Shown piece after piece: positions 18,071 through 26,636 of a stretch of 64,000 nt of DNA (its first letter is position 1; the number at the start of each line of letters is the position of its first letter). The stretch lies in assembly GCF_008973465.1 (NCBI RefSeq), contig NZ_WBXN01000004.1, positions 558,001 through 622,000 on the forward strand. The letters are read 5' to 3'. The notes beneath the pieces are model-generated. The model ran no database searches, had not been told where the DNA came from, and saw nothing but the letters and a program-made list of their open reading frames with translations. This DNA is from Streptomyces sp. SS1-1 (GTDB taxonomy: Bacteria; Actinomycetota; Actinomycetes; Streptomycetales; Streptomycetaceae). A program made the position numbers and the translations under genes.

Positions 18071-18850
18071 TCAGGGCGTGTGCACGTACGGCGTCGTCGT
18101 GGTCAGCGGCTCGAAGCCGAGGCGCTCCAGGACGGGACGGCTGGTGCTCATGGCGTCGACCTGGAGGTACCGGTAGCCCCGGTCCACCGCGAGCCGGGCG
18201 CGGTGCGCGACGAGAGCGCGGTAGATGCCACGGCTCCGCCAGCCCTCGACGGTCCCGCCGCCCCAGAGCCCGGCGAACCGGGTGCCGGGCACGAGTTCCA
18301 TCCGCGCGGCGCTCACCGGCACCCCGTCGTCCGTCAGGGCGACCACGGCCGCCACGGTGTCCTCGCCGGTCGCGAGCTGCGCGAGGAGCTGGTGCCGGAC
18401 GCGCGTGCCGTCGCCGCCGAACGCCGCGCGGTGCACCTCGGCGACGAGCTCGGCACCGGCCGCGTCGGTCACCGGGACGAGGCGGACACCGGCCGGGGGC
18501 AGGACGTCCAGGTCCAGGGCGGCGGCCTCCGCGATCATCACCGTCTCCTCCGGCTCGGCCGTGAAACCGGCGTCCCGGAGCCGCCGGCCCAGGTCGACGG
18601 GGCGGTCGTGGCCGTACAGCTTCCACTCGAATTCCAGCCCGAGCCCGTCGAAGTGGGCGATCTGCGCGGCGATCGCCGCGTCGGCCGTCGTCCCGTCCAG
18701 CGCCGACCACACGACGCCGTTCCACCCGTGGGCCGACGACACCTGGCGGACGACCGGGCCCACCCGCTCCACCACGGAGTCCGGGCCGTCCGGCCGCGCG
18801 TGCTCGCGCAGATCACGGTCGAACAGGGCGAGGACGGCGGCGGGATCCAT
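18071..18850 (-). CDS. GNAT-family N-acetyltransferase
   Basis: A 259-residue protein. The C-terminal GNAT domain (about 135-255) contains the acetyl-CoA loop region ARMELVPGTRFAGLWGGGTVEGWRSRGIY split motif and ends GYRYLQVDAMSTSRPVLERLGF. The N-terminal half (about 1-130) is a degenerate GNAT-like or helper domain. The substrate is unknown. The gene is convergent with the GlsB-like gene and divergent from the deaminase, with 144 bases between starts. Confidence 0.88.
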   Translation of the reverse strand: MDPAAVLALFDRDLREHARPDGPDSVVERVGPVVRQVSSAHGWNGVVWSALDGTTADAAIAAQIAHFDGLGLEFEWKLYGHDRPVDLGRRLRDAGFTAEPEETVMIAEAAALDLDVLPPAGVRLVPVTDAAGAELVAEVHRAAFGGDGTRVRHQLLAQLATGEDTVAAVVALTDDGVPVSAARMELVPGTRFAGLWGGGTVEGWRSRGIYRALVAHRARLAVDRGYRYLQVDAMSTSRPVLERLGFEPLTTTTPYVHTP

Positions 18851-18994
18851 GCGGTCACCTCAGCACCAACCCGGAGCGTGAGCAAGCGTTTTACGGCGTG
18901 ACCGGAGGCGCGTGGGGAGCCGCCGCGCCACGGGCGCGTCCGTCGGCGACCATGGAGGGGCCGGAGGAACCGCACCTGGAGGAGGACCCGCACC

Positions 18995-19480
18995 ATGGCC
19001 GTCGAGGACGCCGAACTGCCGTACCTGCGCCGCTGCGTCGAACTGGCCGCCGAGGCCCTGGACGCCGGGGACGAGCCCTTCGGCTCGGTCCTGGTGGCGG
19101 CGGACGGCACCGTACGGGCGGAGGACCGCAACCGGGTGGCCTCCGGGGACGGCACCCGGCACCCGGAGTTCGAGCTGGCGCGCTGGTCCGCCGCCCACCT
19201 GTCCCCGGAGGAACGGGCCGCGGCCACGGTGTACACCTCCGGCGAGCACTGCCCGATGTGTGCCGCCGCGCACGCCTGGGTGGGCCTCGGACGGATCGTG
19301 TACGTCGCCTCATCGGAGCAACTGAGCGGCTGGCTCACCGAGTTGGGTGTTCCCCCGGCGCCGGTGCGGCCGCTCCCCGTTCGTGAGGTGGCACCGGGGG
19401 TGACCGTCGAGGGGCCGGTGCCCGAGCTGACGCAGGACATCCGCGCCCTGCACCTGCGGTTCCACGGGCGCGCCGGCTGA
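18995..19480 (+). CDS. Zinc-dependent nucleoside/base deaminase
   Basis: A 161-residue cytidine deaminase-fold enzyme. The zinc site is complete: His and catalytic Glu in RHPEFELA (about 57-60) and two Cys in EHCPMCAAAH (about 86-95). The overall layout (EPFGSVLV near the N-terminus, TVYTSGEHCPMC) resembles guanine deaminase and tRNA adenosine deaminase-type proteins. The Pro that usually precedes the first Cys is His. Likely acts on a free base or nucleoside; the substrate is not decided. GGAGGA lies upstream of the ATG. Confidence 0.88.
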   Translation: MAVEDAELPYLRRCVELAAEALDAGDEPFGSVLVAADGTVRAEDRNRVASGDGTRHPEFELARWSAAHLSPEERAAATVYTSGEHCPMCAAAHAWVGLGRIVYVASSEQLSGWLTELGVPPAPVRPLPVREVAPGVTVEGPVPELTQDIRALHLRFHGRAG

Positions 19481-19532
19481 CAGCCCGTCCGCCCGAGATG
19501 CAGGCGCCGATCGGCGGTGCCTACGATCGAGG

Positions 19533-22500
19533 ATGGGCACGGACCAGGTGGGGAGCCCGGTCTCCTCCGACGGTGCGGGGCGCCGGTCGTGGCCGTCGCC
19601 GCGGCGGCTGATGTGCGCCCTCCTCGTCCTCGTCGCGACGGCGACGGTCGTCTACATGACGGTCCCGGCGGCGCTCACCCCGGTCTGGGCGACGATCGGC
19701 CTGCTCGGCGTCGCCGCCATGCTGATCGGCGTCCATGTGAACCGGCCCGCCCACCGCTGGCCCTGGTGGGTCCTGGCCGCGGGGCTGCTCTGCTTCATCA
19801 CGGGCGACACCTACTACAACGTGATGGAGACGTACTTCCACGTCGAGAACCCGTTCCCGTCCCCCGCCGACGCCTTCTACCTCGCGAACTACGTGCTGTT
19901 CGCCGTCGGCCTGTCCGGTCTCATCCGCTACCGCTGGACCGGGCACGACCTGCCCGGACTGGTGGACGCGCTCATCCTCACCGCCGGACTCGCGCTGCCC
20001 GTCTGGGTGTTCCTGGTCCAGCCGCTGACCGAGATCGACGGACTCACCTGGCAGCAGCGGGCGATCAGCATCGCCTACCCGCTCGGCGACGTGCTCGTCC
20101 TGGCCCTGCTCGCCCGGCTGCTGACCCCGAGCGCCGCCACCCGGCACAACGGGGCGCTGGCGCTGCTCGTCGTGGGCACCGTGACGCTGCTCGGCTTCGA
20201 CATCGCCTACGGGATCATGCAGCTGCACGACGAGTGGCGGACCGGCACCCTGGTCGACGCCGGGTGGATCGTCTTCTACACGGCGTGGGGCCTGGCCGCG
20301 CTGCACCCCGCCATGGTGGAGCTGACCGCGGCGGAGCCGGTGCGCGAGTCCCTGCTCCCGCCGCCGCGCCGGCTGCTGCTCCTCGCGGTGGCCACGTTCG
20401 TCGCCCCGACGGTCCTGCTGATCGAGGGGCTGAAGGACAAGCCGCACGGCGTGCCGATCATCGCGGCGTTCTCGGGGACGCTGTTCCTGCTGGTCATCCT
20501 GCGTCTGGCCGGCATGGTGGTGGCCCATCGCCGGGCCGTGGAGCGGGAGCTGGCGCTGCGCGCGGCCGGTGCCTCGCTGGTGTCGGCGGTCCGGCAGGAG
20601 GAGGTCGTCCGCTCCTGCGAGGCGGCCGTCGACCGGCTCCTCGGCCCCGCCGTCCACCACCGCACCCTGCTGCTGCCGGCCGAGCGGACGTCGGCGCTCG
20701 CCCCGCGCCACGCCCGGCTGGTCCCCACCGACAGCCTGGAACCCGAGGTCACGGCCCGTCTGGACGGTCTTACATCCGCCCTAGTCTGCCCGATGGTGCC
20801 GCCGGACCGGCCGGCGGGCGACATACCGGGGGTGCTGCTGGTGGCGGGGCCTCCCGCGCGGCTCAACGAGACCCGGAGCTCGCTGGAGATCCTCGCCTCG
20901 CACGCGGGCCTCGCCAAGGAGCGGGTGGTGCTGCGCCAGGAGGTCATCCGGCGGGAGAGCGAGGCGTACTTCCGCACGCTGGTGCGCAACGCGTCCGACG
21001 TCATCCTGATCCTGGAGGACGACGACGTCGTCCGGTACGCCAGCCCGTCCGCCGCCACCGTGTTCGGCAGCTCGGACCTGGTGGGGCGGACGCTGCCGGA
21101 GCTGGTGGACCCCCGTGACCGGCTGCGGGCGGCCCGGCAGCTCGCGGCGGTCCGCGAGATCGGGCCGCGGGCCACCCACGACCACTGGTGGGTACGGCAT
21201 CCGGACGGGCAGGTCGAGGTGGAGGTGCGGTGCAGCGACTTCCGTGACGAACGCACGGTCGCCGGTCTGGTGGTCACCCTGCGGGACGTCACCGAGCAGC
21301 GGCGGCTGCAGCACGAGCTGACCGAGCGCGCCTTCCACGACTCGCTGACCGGGCTGCCGAACCGGACGCTGCTGCTCGAGCGGATCGAGCGGGCCCTGCT
21401 GCGGGGCCGCCGCGAGGCGTCGCTGACCTGTCTGCTCTTCATCGACCTCGACGACTTCAAGCTGGTCAACGACACCCTCGGGCACTCGGCGGGCGACCAT
21501 CTGCTCAAGGACGTCGGGATACGGCTGTCGCGGACGCTGCGCCGCACCGACACCGCGGCCCGGCTCGGCGGCGACGAGTTCGCCGTCCTGATGGAGGACG
21601 CGCGGCAGCCGCTCGACGCGGAACTGCTGGCCGCGCAGGTGATCCAGACCCTGAGCCGGCCCTTCGCGCTGGGCGGCGAGTCCGTGACCGTGGCGGCGAG
21701 CGTCGGGGTGGCCACAGCACGGGACAGCACGGACGCCGACGAGTTGCTGGGCCACGCCGATCTGGCGCTGTACGCGGCGAAGGCGGCGGGGAAACGGCAG
21801 TGGCGCCGCTTCCGGCCCCTGCTGCACAGCCGCATGATCGAACGGCACGATCTGCAGAGCCGGCTCGCCCGGGCGGTCGCCGCGCAGGAGTTCGCGGTGC
21901 GCTACCAGCCCGTCGTGGACATCACCGCGGGCGAGGTCGTCGGCTTCGAGGCGCTGGCCCGCTGGCCGGGCACCGCGCAGCGGCCGGTCACCCCGGAGCA
22001 GTTCATCAGCCTGGCCGAGGAGACCGGGCACATCGGCGCGCTCGGCTCCTGGGTGCTGGAGCAGGCGGCCCGGGACATCGCGGGGCTGCAGGAGGAGCGG
22101 GTGCCCGGGCGGCCCCCGTACGTCAGCGTCAACGTCTCCGCCCGGCAGTTCCGCGACAACGGGTTCGTGCCGCAGGTCGACCAGGCGCTGCGGACGCCGG
22201 GGCTCGCGCCGGGCAGTCTCCAGCTGGAGCTGACGGAGACGGTGCTGCTGCGCCGGGACACGCAGGTCCAGGCGATGCTGCGGTCCCTGAAGGATCTGGG
22301 GGTGCACATCGCGGTCGACGACTTCGGCACCGGCTTCTCGTCGCTGCGGTACCTGCGGGACTTCCCCGTCGACGTCCTGAAGATCGACAAGTCCTACATC
22401 GACGACATCCCGCGCGACGCCCAGCAGGTGGCGCTCGTCGAGGGCATCGTGCACATCGCGGACACCCTGGGGCTCCAGGTGATCGCCGAGGGCATCGAGG

Positions 22501-23900
22501 AGCCCGAGCAGCGGGACCTGCTGGCCGGGATGGGCTGCCGGTTCGGGCAGGGCTACCTGTTCGCCCGGCCGATGACGCTGGAGCAGAGCCGGCAGGCGCT
22601 GCGCCGCGACGGGGGCCGGTCCGCACCGGGGACCGGCGAGCGGCGCCGCGACGGCGACCGCCGGACCCTGCCGGCGCGCGGCAGACGGGCCGCGCGGGAG
22701 GCCGACCTGGACCGGCTGCGCCGCACCAGCCCGATGACGGACGCCGTCCTGGACGAGGTCCGCGGCCGGCACATCCGCAGCCGGGGCCACTGGCTGATCG
22801 ACTTCGCGTCCTGCAACTACCTCGGCTTCGACTGGGACCCGGAGATCGCCGCCACCATCGACCCGGCCGTGCAGGAGTGGGGCACGCACCCCAGCTGGTC
22901 CCGGCTGCTGGGCAGCCCCCGGCTGTACCCGCGGATCGAGGAGCGGCTGGCGGAGCTGCTCGGCGCCCCGGACACCCTGCTGCTGCCGACGCTGACGATC
23001 ATCCACACCTCGGTGATCCCGGCCCTCGCCGACGACGGGTACGTCTTCGTGGAGGCGACCGCGCACCGCACGATCTACGACGGCTGCACGGTGGCCCGGG
23101 GCCAGGGCGCGACCCTGCGCCGCTTCCACGCCGAACGCCCCGAGGAGCTGGACCAGCTGCTGGCCGCGGCCCCGGCGAGCGCGCCCCGGCTGGTCTGCCT
23201 GGACGGGGTCAACAGCATGACCGGCAACATCCCCGACCTGCCCGCGCTGGCCTCCGTCACCCGCACGCACGGGGCCACGCTGTACGTCGACGACGCGCAC
23301 GGCTTCGGTGTCATCGGCGAACGCTCCCCCGCCGAGCCGTGCCCGTACGGCGTGCGGGGCAACGCGGTGGTGCGGCACACCGGCGAGTCGTACGACGGTG
23401 TCGTCCTGGCCGGCGGGTTCTCCAAGGCGTACTCGTCGCTGCTGGCCTTCCTGGCGCTGCCGACCGAGCTGAAGAACCGGCTGAAGACGGCCGCCGCCCC
23501 CTATCTCTACTCGGGTCCCTCCCCCACGGCGTCGCTGGCGACCGCGCTCGCCGGGCTCGATGTGAACGAGCGGCGCGGTGACGCCCTGCGGGCCGACCTG
23601 TTCCGCCTGACCGCCCGGGTCCTGGACCATCTGGACGCGCTGGGCGTGCGCACCCTGAACAGCGACCGGCTGCCGATCGTGGAGGTGCCGCTCACCGACC
23701 CGTCCGACCTGGAGCAGGTCGCGCGGTTCCTGTGGCAGGAGGGGATCTATGTGACGGTGGCCGCCTATCCGCTGGTTCCCCGTGACCGGGTCGGCTTCCG
23801 TGTCCAGCTCACGGCGCTGCACACGGACGAGGACATCGACCGGCTGAACGACGTCCTCACCCGGCTCGCCGCGCGCTACCCGCTGCGTCCGAAGGACTGA
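19533..23900 (+). CDS. Membrane PAS-GGDEF-EAL c-di-GMP enzyme fused to a PLP-dependent alpha-oxoamine synthase
   Basis: A single 1455-residue frame. Residues about 25-330 hold eight to nine membrane helices, 340-470 a GAF-like region and 475-590 a PAS domain. The GGDEF domain (600-760) has intact GGDEF (679) and an RxxD inhibition site (RRTD). The EAL domain (780-1030) keeps EAL (806), ELTE, DDFGTG, KID and AEGIE, so both synthesis and hydrolysis of c-di-GMP look possible. A basic linker leads into a class II aminotransferase-fold domain (about 1060-1455) of the KBL/AONS/SPT family: FASCNYLGFD (1090), DDAHGFGVIG (1251) and PLP lysine in GGFSKAYSS (about 1297). Such enzymes join an acyl thioester to an amino acid. 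The linker has no stop and no convincing internal start. A methyltransferase gene follows after 7 bases. Confidence 0.85.
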   Translation: MGTDQVGSPVSSDGAGRRSWPSPRRLMCALLVLVATATVVYMTVPAALTPVWATIGLLGVAAMLIGVHVNRPAHRWPWWVLAAGLLCFITGDTYYNVMETYFHVENPFPSPADAFYLANYVLFAVGLSGLIRYRWTGHDLPGLVDALILTAGLALPVWVFLVQPLTEIDGLTWQQRAISIAYPLGDVLVLALLARLLTPSAATRHNGALALLVVGTVTLLGFDIAYGIMQLHDEWRTGTLVDAGWIVFYTAWGLAALHPAMVELTAAEPVRESLLPPPRRLLLLAVATFVAPTVLLIEGLKDKPHGVPIIAAFSGTLFLLVILRLAGMVVAHRRAVERELALRAAGASLVSAVRQEEVVRSCEAAVDRLLGPAVHHRTLLLPAERTSALAPRHARLVPTDSLEPEVTARLDGLTSALVCPMVPPDRPAGDIPGVLLVAGPPARLNETRSSLEILASHAGLAKERVVLRQEVIRRESEAYFRTLVRNASDVILILEDDDVVRYASPSAATVFGSSDLVGRTLPELVDPRDRLRAARQLAAVREIGPRATHDHWWVRHPDGQVEVEVRCSDFRDERTVAGLVVTLRDVTEQRRLQHELTERAFHDSLTGLPNRTLLLERIERALLRGRREASLTCLLFIDLDDFKLVNDTLGHSAGDHLLKDVGIRLSRTLRRTDTAARLGGDEFAVLMEDARQPLDAELLAAQVIQTLSRPFALGGESVTVAASVGVATARDSTDADELLGHADLALYAAKAAGKRQWRRFRPLLHSRMIERHDLQSRLARAVAAQEFAVRYQPVVDITAGEVVGFEALARWPGTAQRPVTPEQFISLAEETGHIGALGSWVLEQAARDIAGLQEERVPGRPPYVSVNVSARQFRDNGFVPQVDQALRTPGLAPGSLQLELTETVLLRRDTQVQAMLRSLKDLGVHIAVDDFGTGFSSLRYLRDFPVDVLKIDKSYIDDIPRDAQQVALVEGIVHIADTLGLQVIAEGIEEPEQRDLLAGMGCRFGQGYLFARPMTLEQSRQALRRDGGRSAPGTGERRRDGDRRTLPARGRRAAREADLDRLRRTSPMTDAVLDEVRGRHIRSRGHWLIDFASCNYLGFDWDPEIAATIDPAVQEWGTHPSWSRLLGSPRLYPRIEERLAELLGAPDTLLLPTLTIIHTSVIPALADDGYVFVEATAHRTIYDGCTVARGQGATLRRFHAERPEELDQLLAAAPASAPRLVCLDGVNSMTGNIPDLPALASVTRTHGATLYVDDAHGFGVIGERSPAEPCPYGVRGNAVVRHTGESYDGVVLAGGFSKAYSSLLAFLALPTELKNRLKTAAAPYLYSGPSPTASLATALAGLDVNERRGDALRADLFRLTARVLDHLDALGVRTLNSDRLPIVEVPLTDPSDLEQVARFLWQEGIYVTVAAYPLVPRDRVGFRVQLTALHTDEDIDRLNDVLTRLAARYPLRPKD

Positions 23901-23907
23901 GCCGAAC

Positions 23908-24636
23908 ATGACCACGCACAACGACGACGTGGACTGGGACCGCTGGCCGGTGGTCGACTACCTGGCGGAGAACTACCGCGAGGTGCATCCCTGCGACGCG
24001 GCGGTCATCGCGCATCACTCGGCGTTCTACCGCGGGCTCCCGCCCGGCTCCCTCGGGCGCTCCGTCGAGTTCGGCGCGGGACCGAACGTGTATCCGCTGA
24101 TCCTGGCGGCCGCGGCGAGCCGCCGGGTGGAGGCGGTGGAGGCGGGCGCGGGCAACGTGGCCTATCTGGAGCAGCAGATCCTGGACGGCCCGGACGCCAG
24201 CTGGCTGCCGTTCCACGAGCTGTGCCGGCGCCTGAATCCGGCGCTGCCCGCGACGCTGGCCGGGGCGCTGGCGCCGGTGCACGTGGTCCACGCCGACGTG
24301 CGGGATCTGCCGCCCGGCCACTACGAGCTGGCGTCCATGCACTTCGTCGCGGAGGGCGCCACGGAGGACCGCGCCGAGTTCGCCGCGTTCTGCCGGACGT
24401 TCGTGCGCTGTGTGGCGCCGGGCGGGTATCTGGTGGCGGCGTTCATGGAGAACATGCCGACGTACCGGATCGGCCCGGCCTCGCGCTGGCCGGGCTGCCC
24501 GGTGGACCCGGACATCGTCACGGCGGTGTTCGCGCCCCTCACCCGGGAGCTGTCCGTCACCCGCATCGACGCCGACCCGACGCTCCCGGACTACGGCGAC
24601 TCGGGCATGGTGCTGCTGGCGGGGCGGGCGCGCTAG
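23908..24636 (+). CDS. Class I SAM-dependent methyltransferase (NNMT/PNMT/TEMT-like)
   Basis: A 242-residue methyltransferase. Motif I is VEFGAGPNVYP (about 53-63), followed by the acidic end of strand 2 (VEAVEAGAGN), VVHADVRDLPPGHYELASMHF (motifs II-III, split) and a C-terminal region APGGYLVAAFMENMPTYRIG. The layout resembles small-molecule N- or S-methyltransferases. It begins 7 bases after the GGDEF-EAL-oxoamine synthase gene, so the two are one operon and the methyl acceptor may be the synthase product or a derivative (inference). Its stop overlaps that of the convergent acetyltransferase (CTAG). Confidence 0.87.
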   Translation: MTTHNDDVDWDRWPVVDYLAENYREVHPCDAAVIAHHSAFYRGLPPGSLGRSVEFGAGPNVYPLILAAAASRRVEAVEAGAGNVAYLEQQILDGPDASWLPFHELCRRLNPALPATLAGALAPVHVVHADVRDLPPGHYELASMHFVAEGATEDRAEFAAFCRTFVRCVAPGGYLVAAFMENMPTYRIGPASRWPGCPVDPDIVTAVFAPLTRELSVTRIDADPTLPDYGDSGMVLLAGRAR

Positions 24637-25487
24637 CCGAGCTCCAGGGTCGTGACGCCGAAGACCCGGTCGTGGGCGTACGGCCGGACCGGGCCGGTGT
24701 ACATGCGGGCCGTCTCGAAGGACGGGGTGAAGCCGGCCGCCCGGACCAGGGCGACGCCGGCCGGGTTGGTCTCGGGCACGTCGACGGCGACCTCCCGGCC
24801 GCCGGTGTGGGTGGTCAGCGCGTCGAACAGGGCCCGGGCGTCCTCGGGGCCGTCGGCGAAGAGCGGGCCGATGCGCGAGCCGTCGTGTCCGGGCCGGACG
24901 ACGCCGTAGCCGGTGACGCGGGCGCCGGAGCGGCGGACGACGGCATGGTGGCCGGGGGCGCCGAGCCAGTGCCGCAGGAAGCGGGGCCGGTCGGCGGGGG
25001 TGCACCGCGCGTCGTACGCGGCGATGTCCGCGAAGTCCTCGCGGCGGACGGGGTGGACTCCGGCCGGCGGAGCGGTGGTGGGGGCGACGCCGGTCCAGCG
25101 GGCGGTGCGGTGGGCGTGCGTGAAGCCGGAGCGGCGGTAGTTGTCCTGCTGGGCGACGACGCCGTCGAGGCCGACCGTGCGGTTCCCGGCGTGGGCGAGG
25201 GCGGTGTTCCAGGTGGCCAGGCCGAGGCCGCGGCCGCGCAGGTCGGGGCGGACCAGGTAGCAGCCGAGGAACGCGTAGTCGGGGCCGTAGGTGACGACGG
25301 AGATCGCGGAGACGGGCTCGCCGTCGATCCGGCCGAGGAAGAAGCCGTCCGGGTCCTGGGCGAAGAACGCCGGTCCGTCGGACGTCCCCGGGTTCCAGCC
25401 CTCGGCGGCGGCCCATCCGCTGATGACCGGCCAGTCCTCCGGTCCGGCCCGGCCGACGACGAGGTCCGTGGGGGCCGCGAGGGCCAT
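24633..25487 (-). CDS. GNAT acetyltransferase with two domains
   Basis: A 284-residue protein with an N-terminal GNAT domain (about 5-130: YLVRPDLRGRGLGLATWN is the acetyl-CoA loop, in short RGRGLG) and a C-terminal domain of YitH/DUF1248-like type (GYGVVRPGHDGSRIGPLFAD, in short IGPLFAD). Proteins of this pattern acetylate small amines or act on unknown substrates. ATG at 25487 has GGAG 6 bases upstream. Convergent with the methyltransferase, sharing the 4-base CTAG. Confidence 0.88.
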   Translation of the reverse strand: MALAAPTDLVVGRAGPEDWPVISGWAAAEGWNPGTSDGPAFFAQDPDGFFLGRIDGEPVSAISVVTYGPDYAFLGCYLVRPDLRGRGLGLATWNTALAHAGNRTVGLDGVVAQQDNYRRSGFTHAHRTARWTGVAPTTAPPAGVHPVRREDFADIAAYDARCTPADRPRFLRHWLGAPGHHAVVRRSGARVTGYGVVRPGHDGSRIGPLFADGPEDARALFDALTTHTGGREVAVDVPETNPAGVALVRAAGFTPSFETARMYTGPVRPYAHDRVFGVTTLELG

Positions 25488-25625
25488 GGGGCGCTCCGTT
25501 CGGTGGGGGTGCGGGTCACGCGGCATCCTCGCGGATCTCCGGGGCGGCGGTCACGACATGATCAAGCCGTTGCCGGGGCCGGCGGCGCGTCGGGCGTCCG
25601 TGTGTTCGCACGCCATGACGCCCGG

Positions 25626-25661
25626 AAGGCCCCACCGCTCGAGTCCAGCGGGTGGGGCCTT
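25626..25661 (-). terminator. Terminator of the chaplin gene
   Basis: AAGGCCCCACCGCT (25626-25639) pairs with AGCGGGTGGGGCCTT (25647-25661), with one bulged base and a 7-base loop, 23 bases past the chaplin stop codon. A strong GC-rich hairpin. Confidence 0.75.
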
Positions 25662-25683
25662 CACGCGATGCCTGACGACGAGG

Positions 25684-26367
25684 TCAGCGCACCGCCTGGG
25701 TACGGAACCGGCGGTAGAGGACGGCGCCGCCGAGGATGAGCGCCGAGGCGCCCGCCGCGAGCGGGGCGGTCGCGTCCGCGCCCGTGTGGGCGAGGACCGG
25801 TCCGGCCTCCTCGTGCGGCACGTGCACGGGCGGCACCGACCGCGGCTTGGGCGCGCGCGGCTTCGCCTTCTCGGGCGCCGGCAGCGTGGTCGCCGGCGTG
25901 TCCTCGCCGGAGACGTTCGCCGACTCGTTCTCGATCGCGGCGTTGCCGACACCGATCACGTTCACGCTGTTGCCCGTGACGTTGACCGGCACGTGCACCG
26001 GGAGCTGGACGACGTTGCCGGAGCCGATGCCGCCGGACTCCGTCGAGACGCCCTCCGCCTTCGCCCCGCTCACGGAGGACGTGGCGGACGTGGCCTCCTC
26101 CTTCTTGCTGTCGCTCTTGGCGCCCGCGTCCTCGTTGACGCAATTGTTGCCGATGGCGGGGTTCAGCAGCCCCACCACGTTCACGGTGTTCCCGCACACG
26201 TTCACCGGTACGTGCACCGGAACCTGGACGGTGTTCCCGGAGAGCACTCCGGGCGAGTCGGCCGCGGCACCGTCCGCCGCGGAGTCGGCGTAAGCCGGGA
26301 ACGTCACGGCCATCGCGCCCGAGGCGGCAGCGATGGCGATCACACCGTTTCGGGTAACCCGTCTCAT
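25684..26367 (-). CDS. Long chaplin with sortase anchor
   Basis: A 227-residue surface protein of the ChpA-C class. Chaplins assemble into the amyloid-like rodlet layer that makes aerial hyphae hydrophobic. A signal peptide ends near residue 28 (FPAYA-DS). Two chaplin domains lie at about 40-78 and 113-151, each with the VPVHVPVNV core. A Pro-rich spacer leads to the sortase motif LAHTG (192-196), a hydrophobic segment and an RRFRTQAVR tail, so it is cell-wall anchored. Domain 1 has the two conserved Cys (58 and 76); in domain 2 they are Thr131 and Ser149. A BldN-type promoter lies upstream. Confidence 0.94.
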   Translation of the reverse strand: MRRVTRNGVIAIAAASGAMAVTFPAYADSAADGAAADSPGVLSGNTVQVPVHVPVNVCGNTVNVVGLLNPAIGNNCVNEDAGAKSDSKKEEATSATSSVSGAKAEGVSTESGGIGSGNVVQLPVHVPVNVTGNSVNVIGVGNAAIENESANVSGEDTPATTLPAPEKAKPRAPKPRSVPPVHVPHEEAGPVLAHTGADATAPLAAGASALILGGAVLYRRFRTQAVR

Positions 26368-26416
26368 AGGGTCCCTGCCTTCCAGACATGGTCACGAGCA
26401 CTCGCCCGCACCGGAT

Positions 26417-26444
26417 AAAACGCGAGCGATCCATCCGAGTTATG
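26417..26444 (-). promoter_or_regulatory. BldN-type promoter of the chaplin gene
   Basis: On the minus strand CATAAC (complement of 26439-26444) and CGTTTT (complement of 26417-26422) are separated by exactly 16 bases. The sigma-BldN consensus, as I recall it, is CGTAAC-16-CGTTGA, and chaplin genes are known BldN targets. The predicted leader is about 40-45 bases. The rest of the gap 26368-26636 is AT-rich for this genome and holds no gene. Confidence 0.6.
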
Positions 26445-26636
26445 GCTTATCGGCCATTCACCCCATCGAGTGCAGGGTTGTCGAACTAGTGGTAAAAAGT
26501 CCGATCACTGCACATGTCGCCCGGTCGGCGGGGGTCCCTGTCCGCCGTTCGTGCGGAGGCGTGCCTTCCGGGTGCCGCTTATCGTGAGCCGAGGACGCCG
26601 CTTCCCGGCCCGCGACGGGCGTCCCTGGAGGCCTCG

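Noticed and set aside
20781..23921. A 1046-codon open frame on the minus strand opposite the GGDEF-EAL gene
   Set aside because: No domain is recognisable and its composition is that of the antisense frame of a GC-rich gene. The plus-strand protein has complete family motifs.
26291..26293. TTA on the coding strand inside the chaplin gene
   Set aside because: It is out of frame (reads GCT TAC), so it is not a bldA codon.
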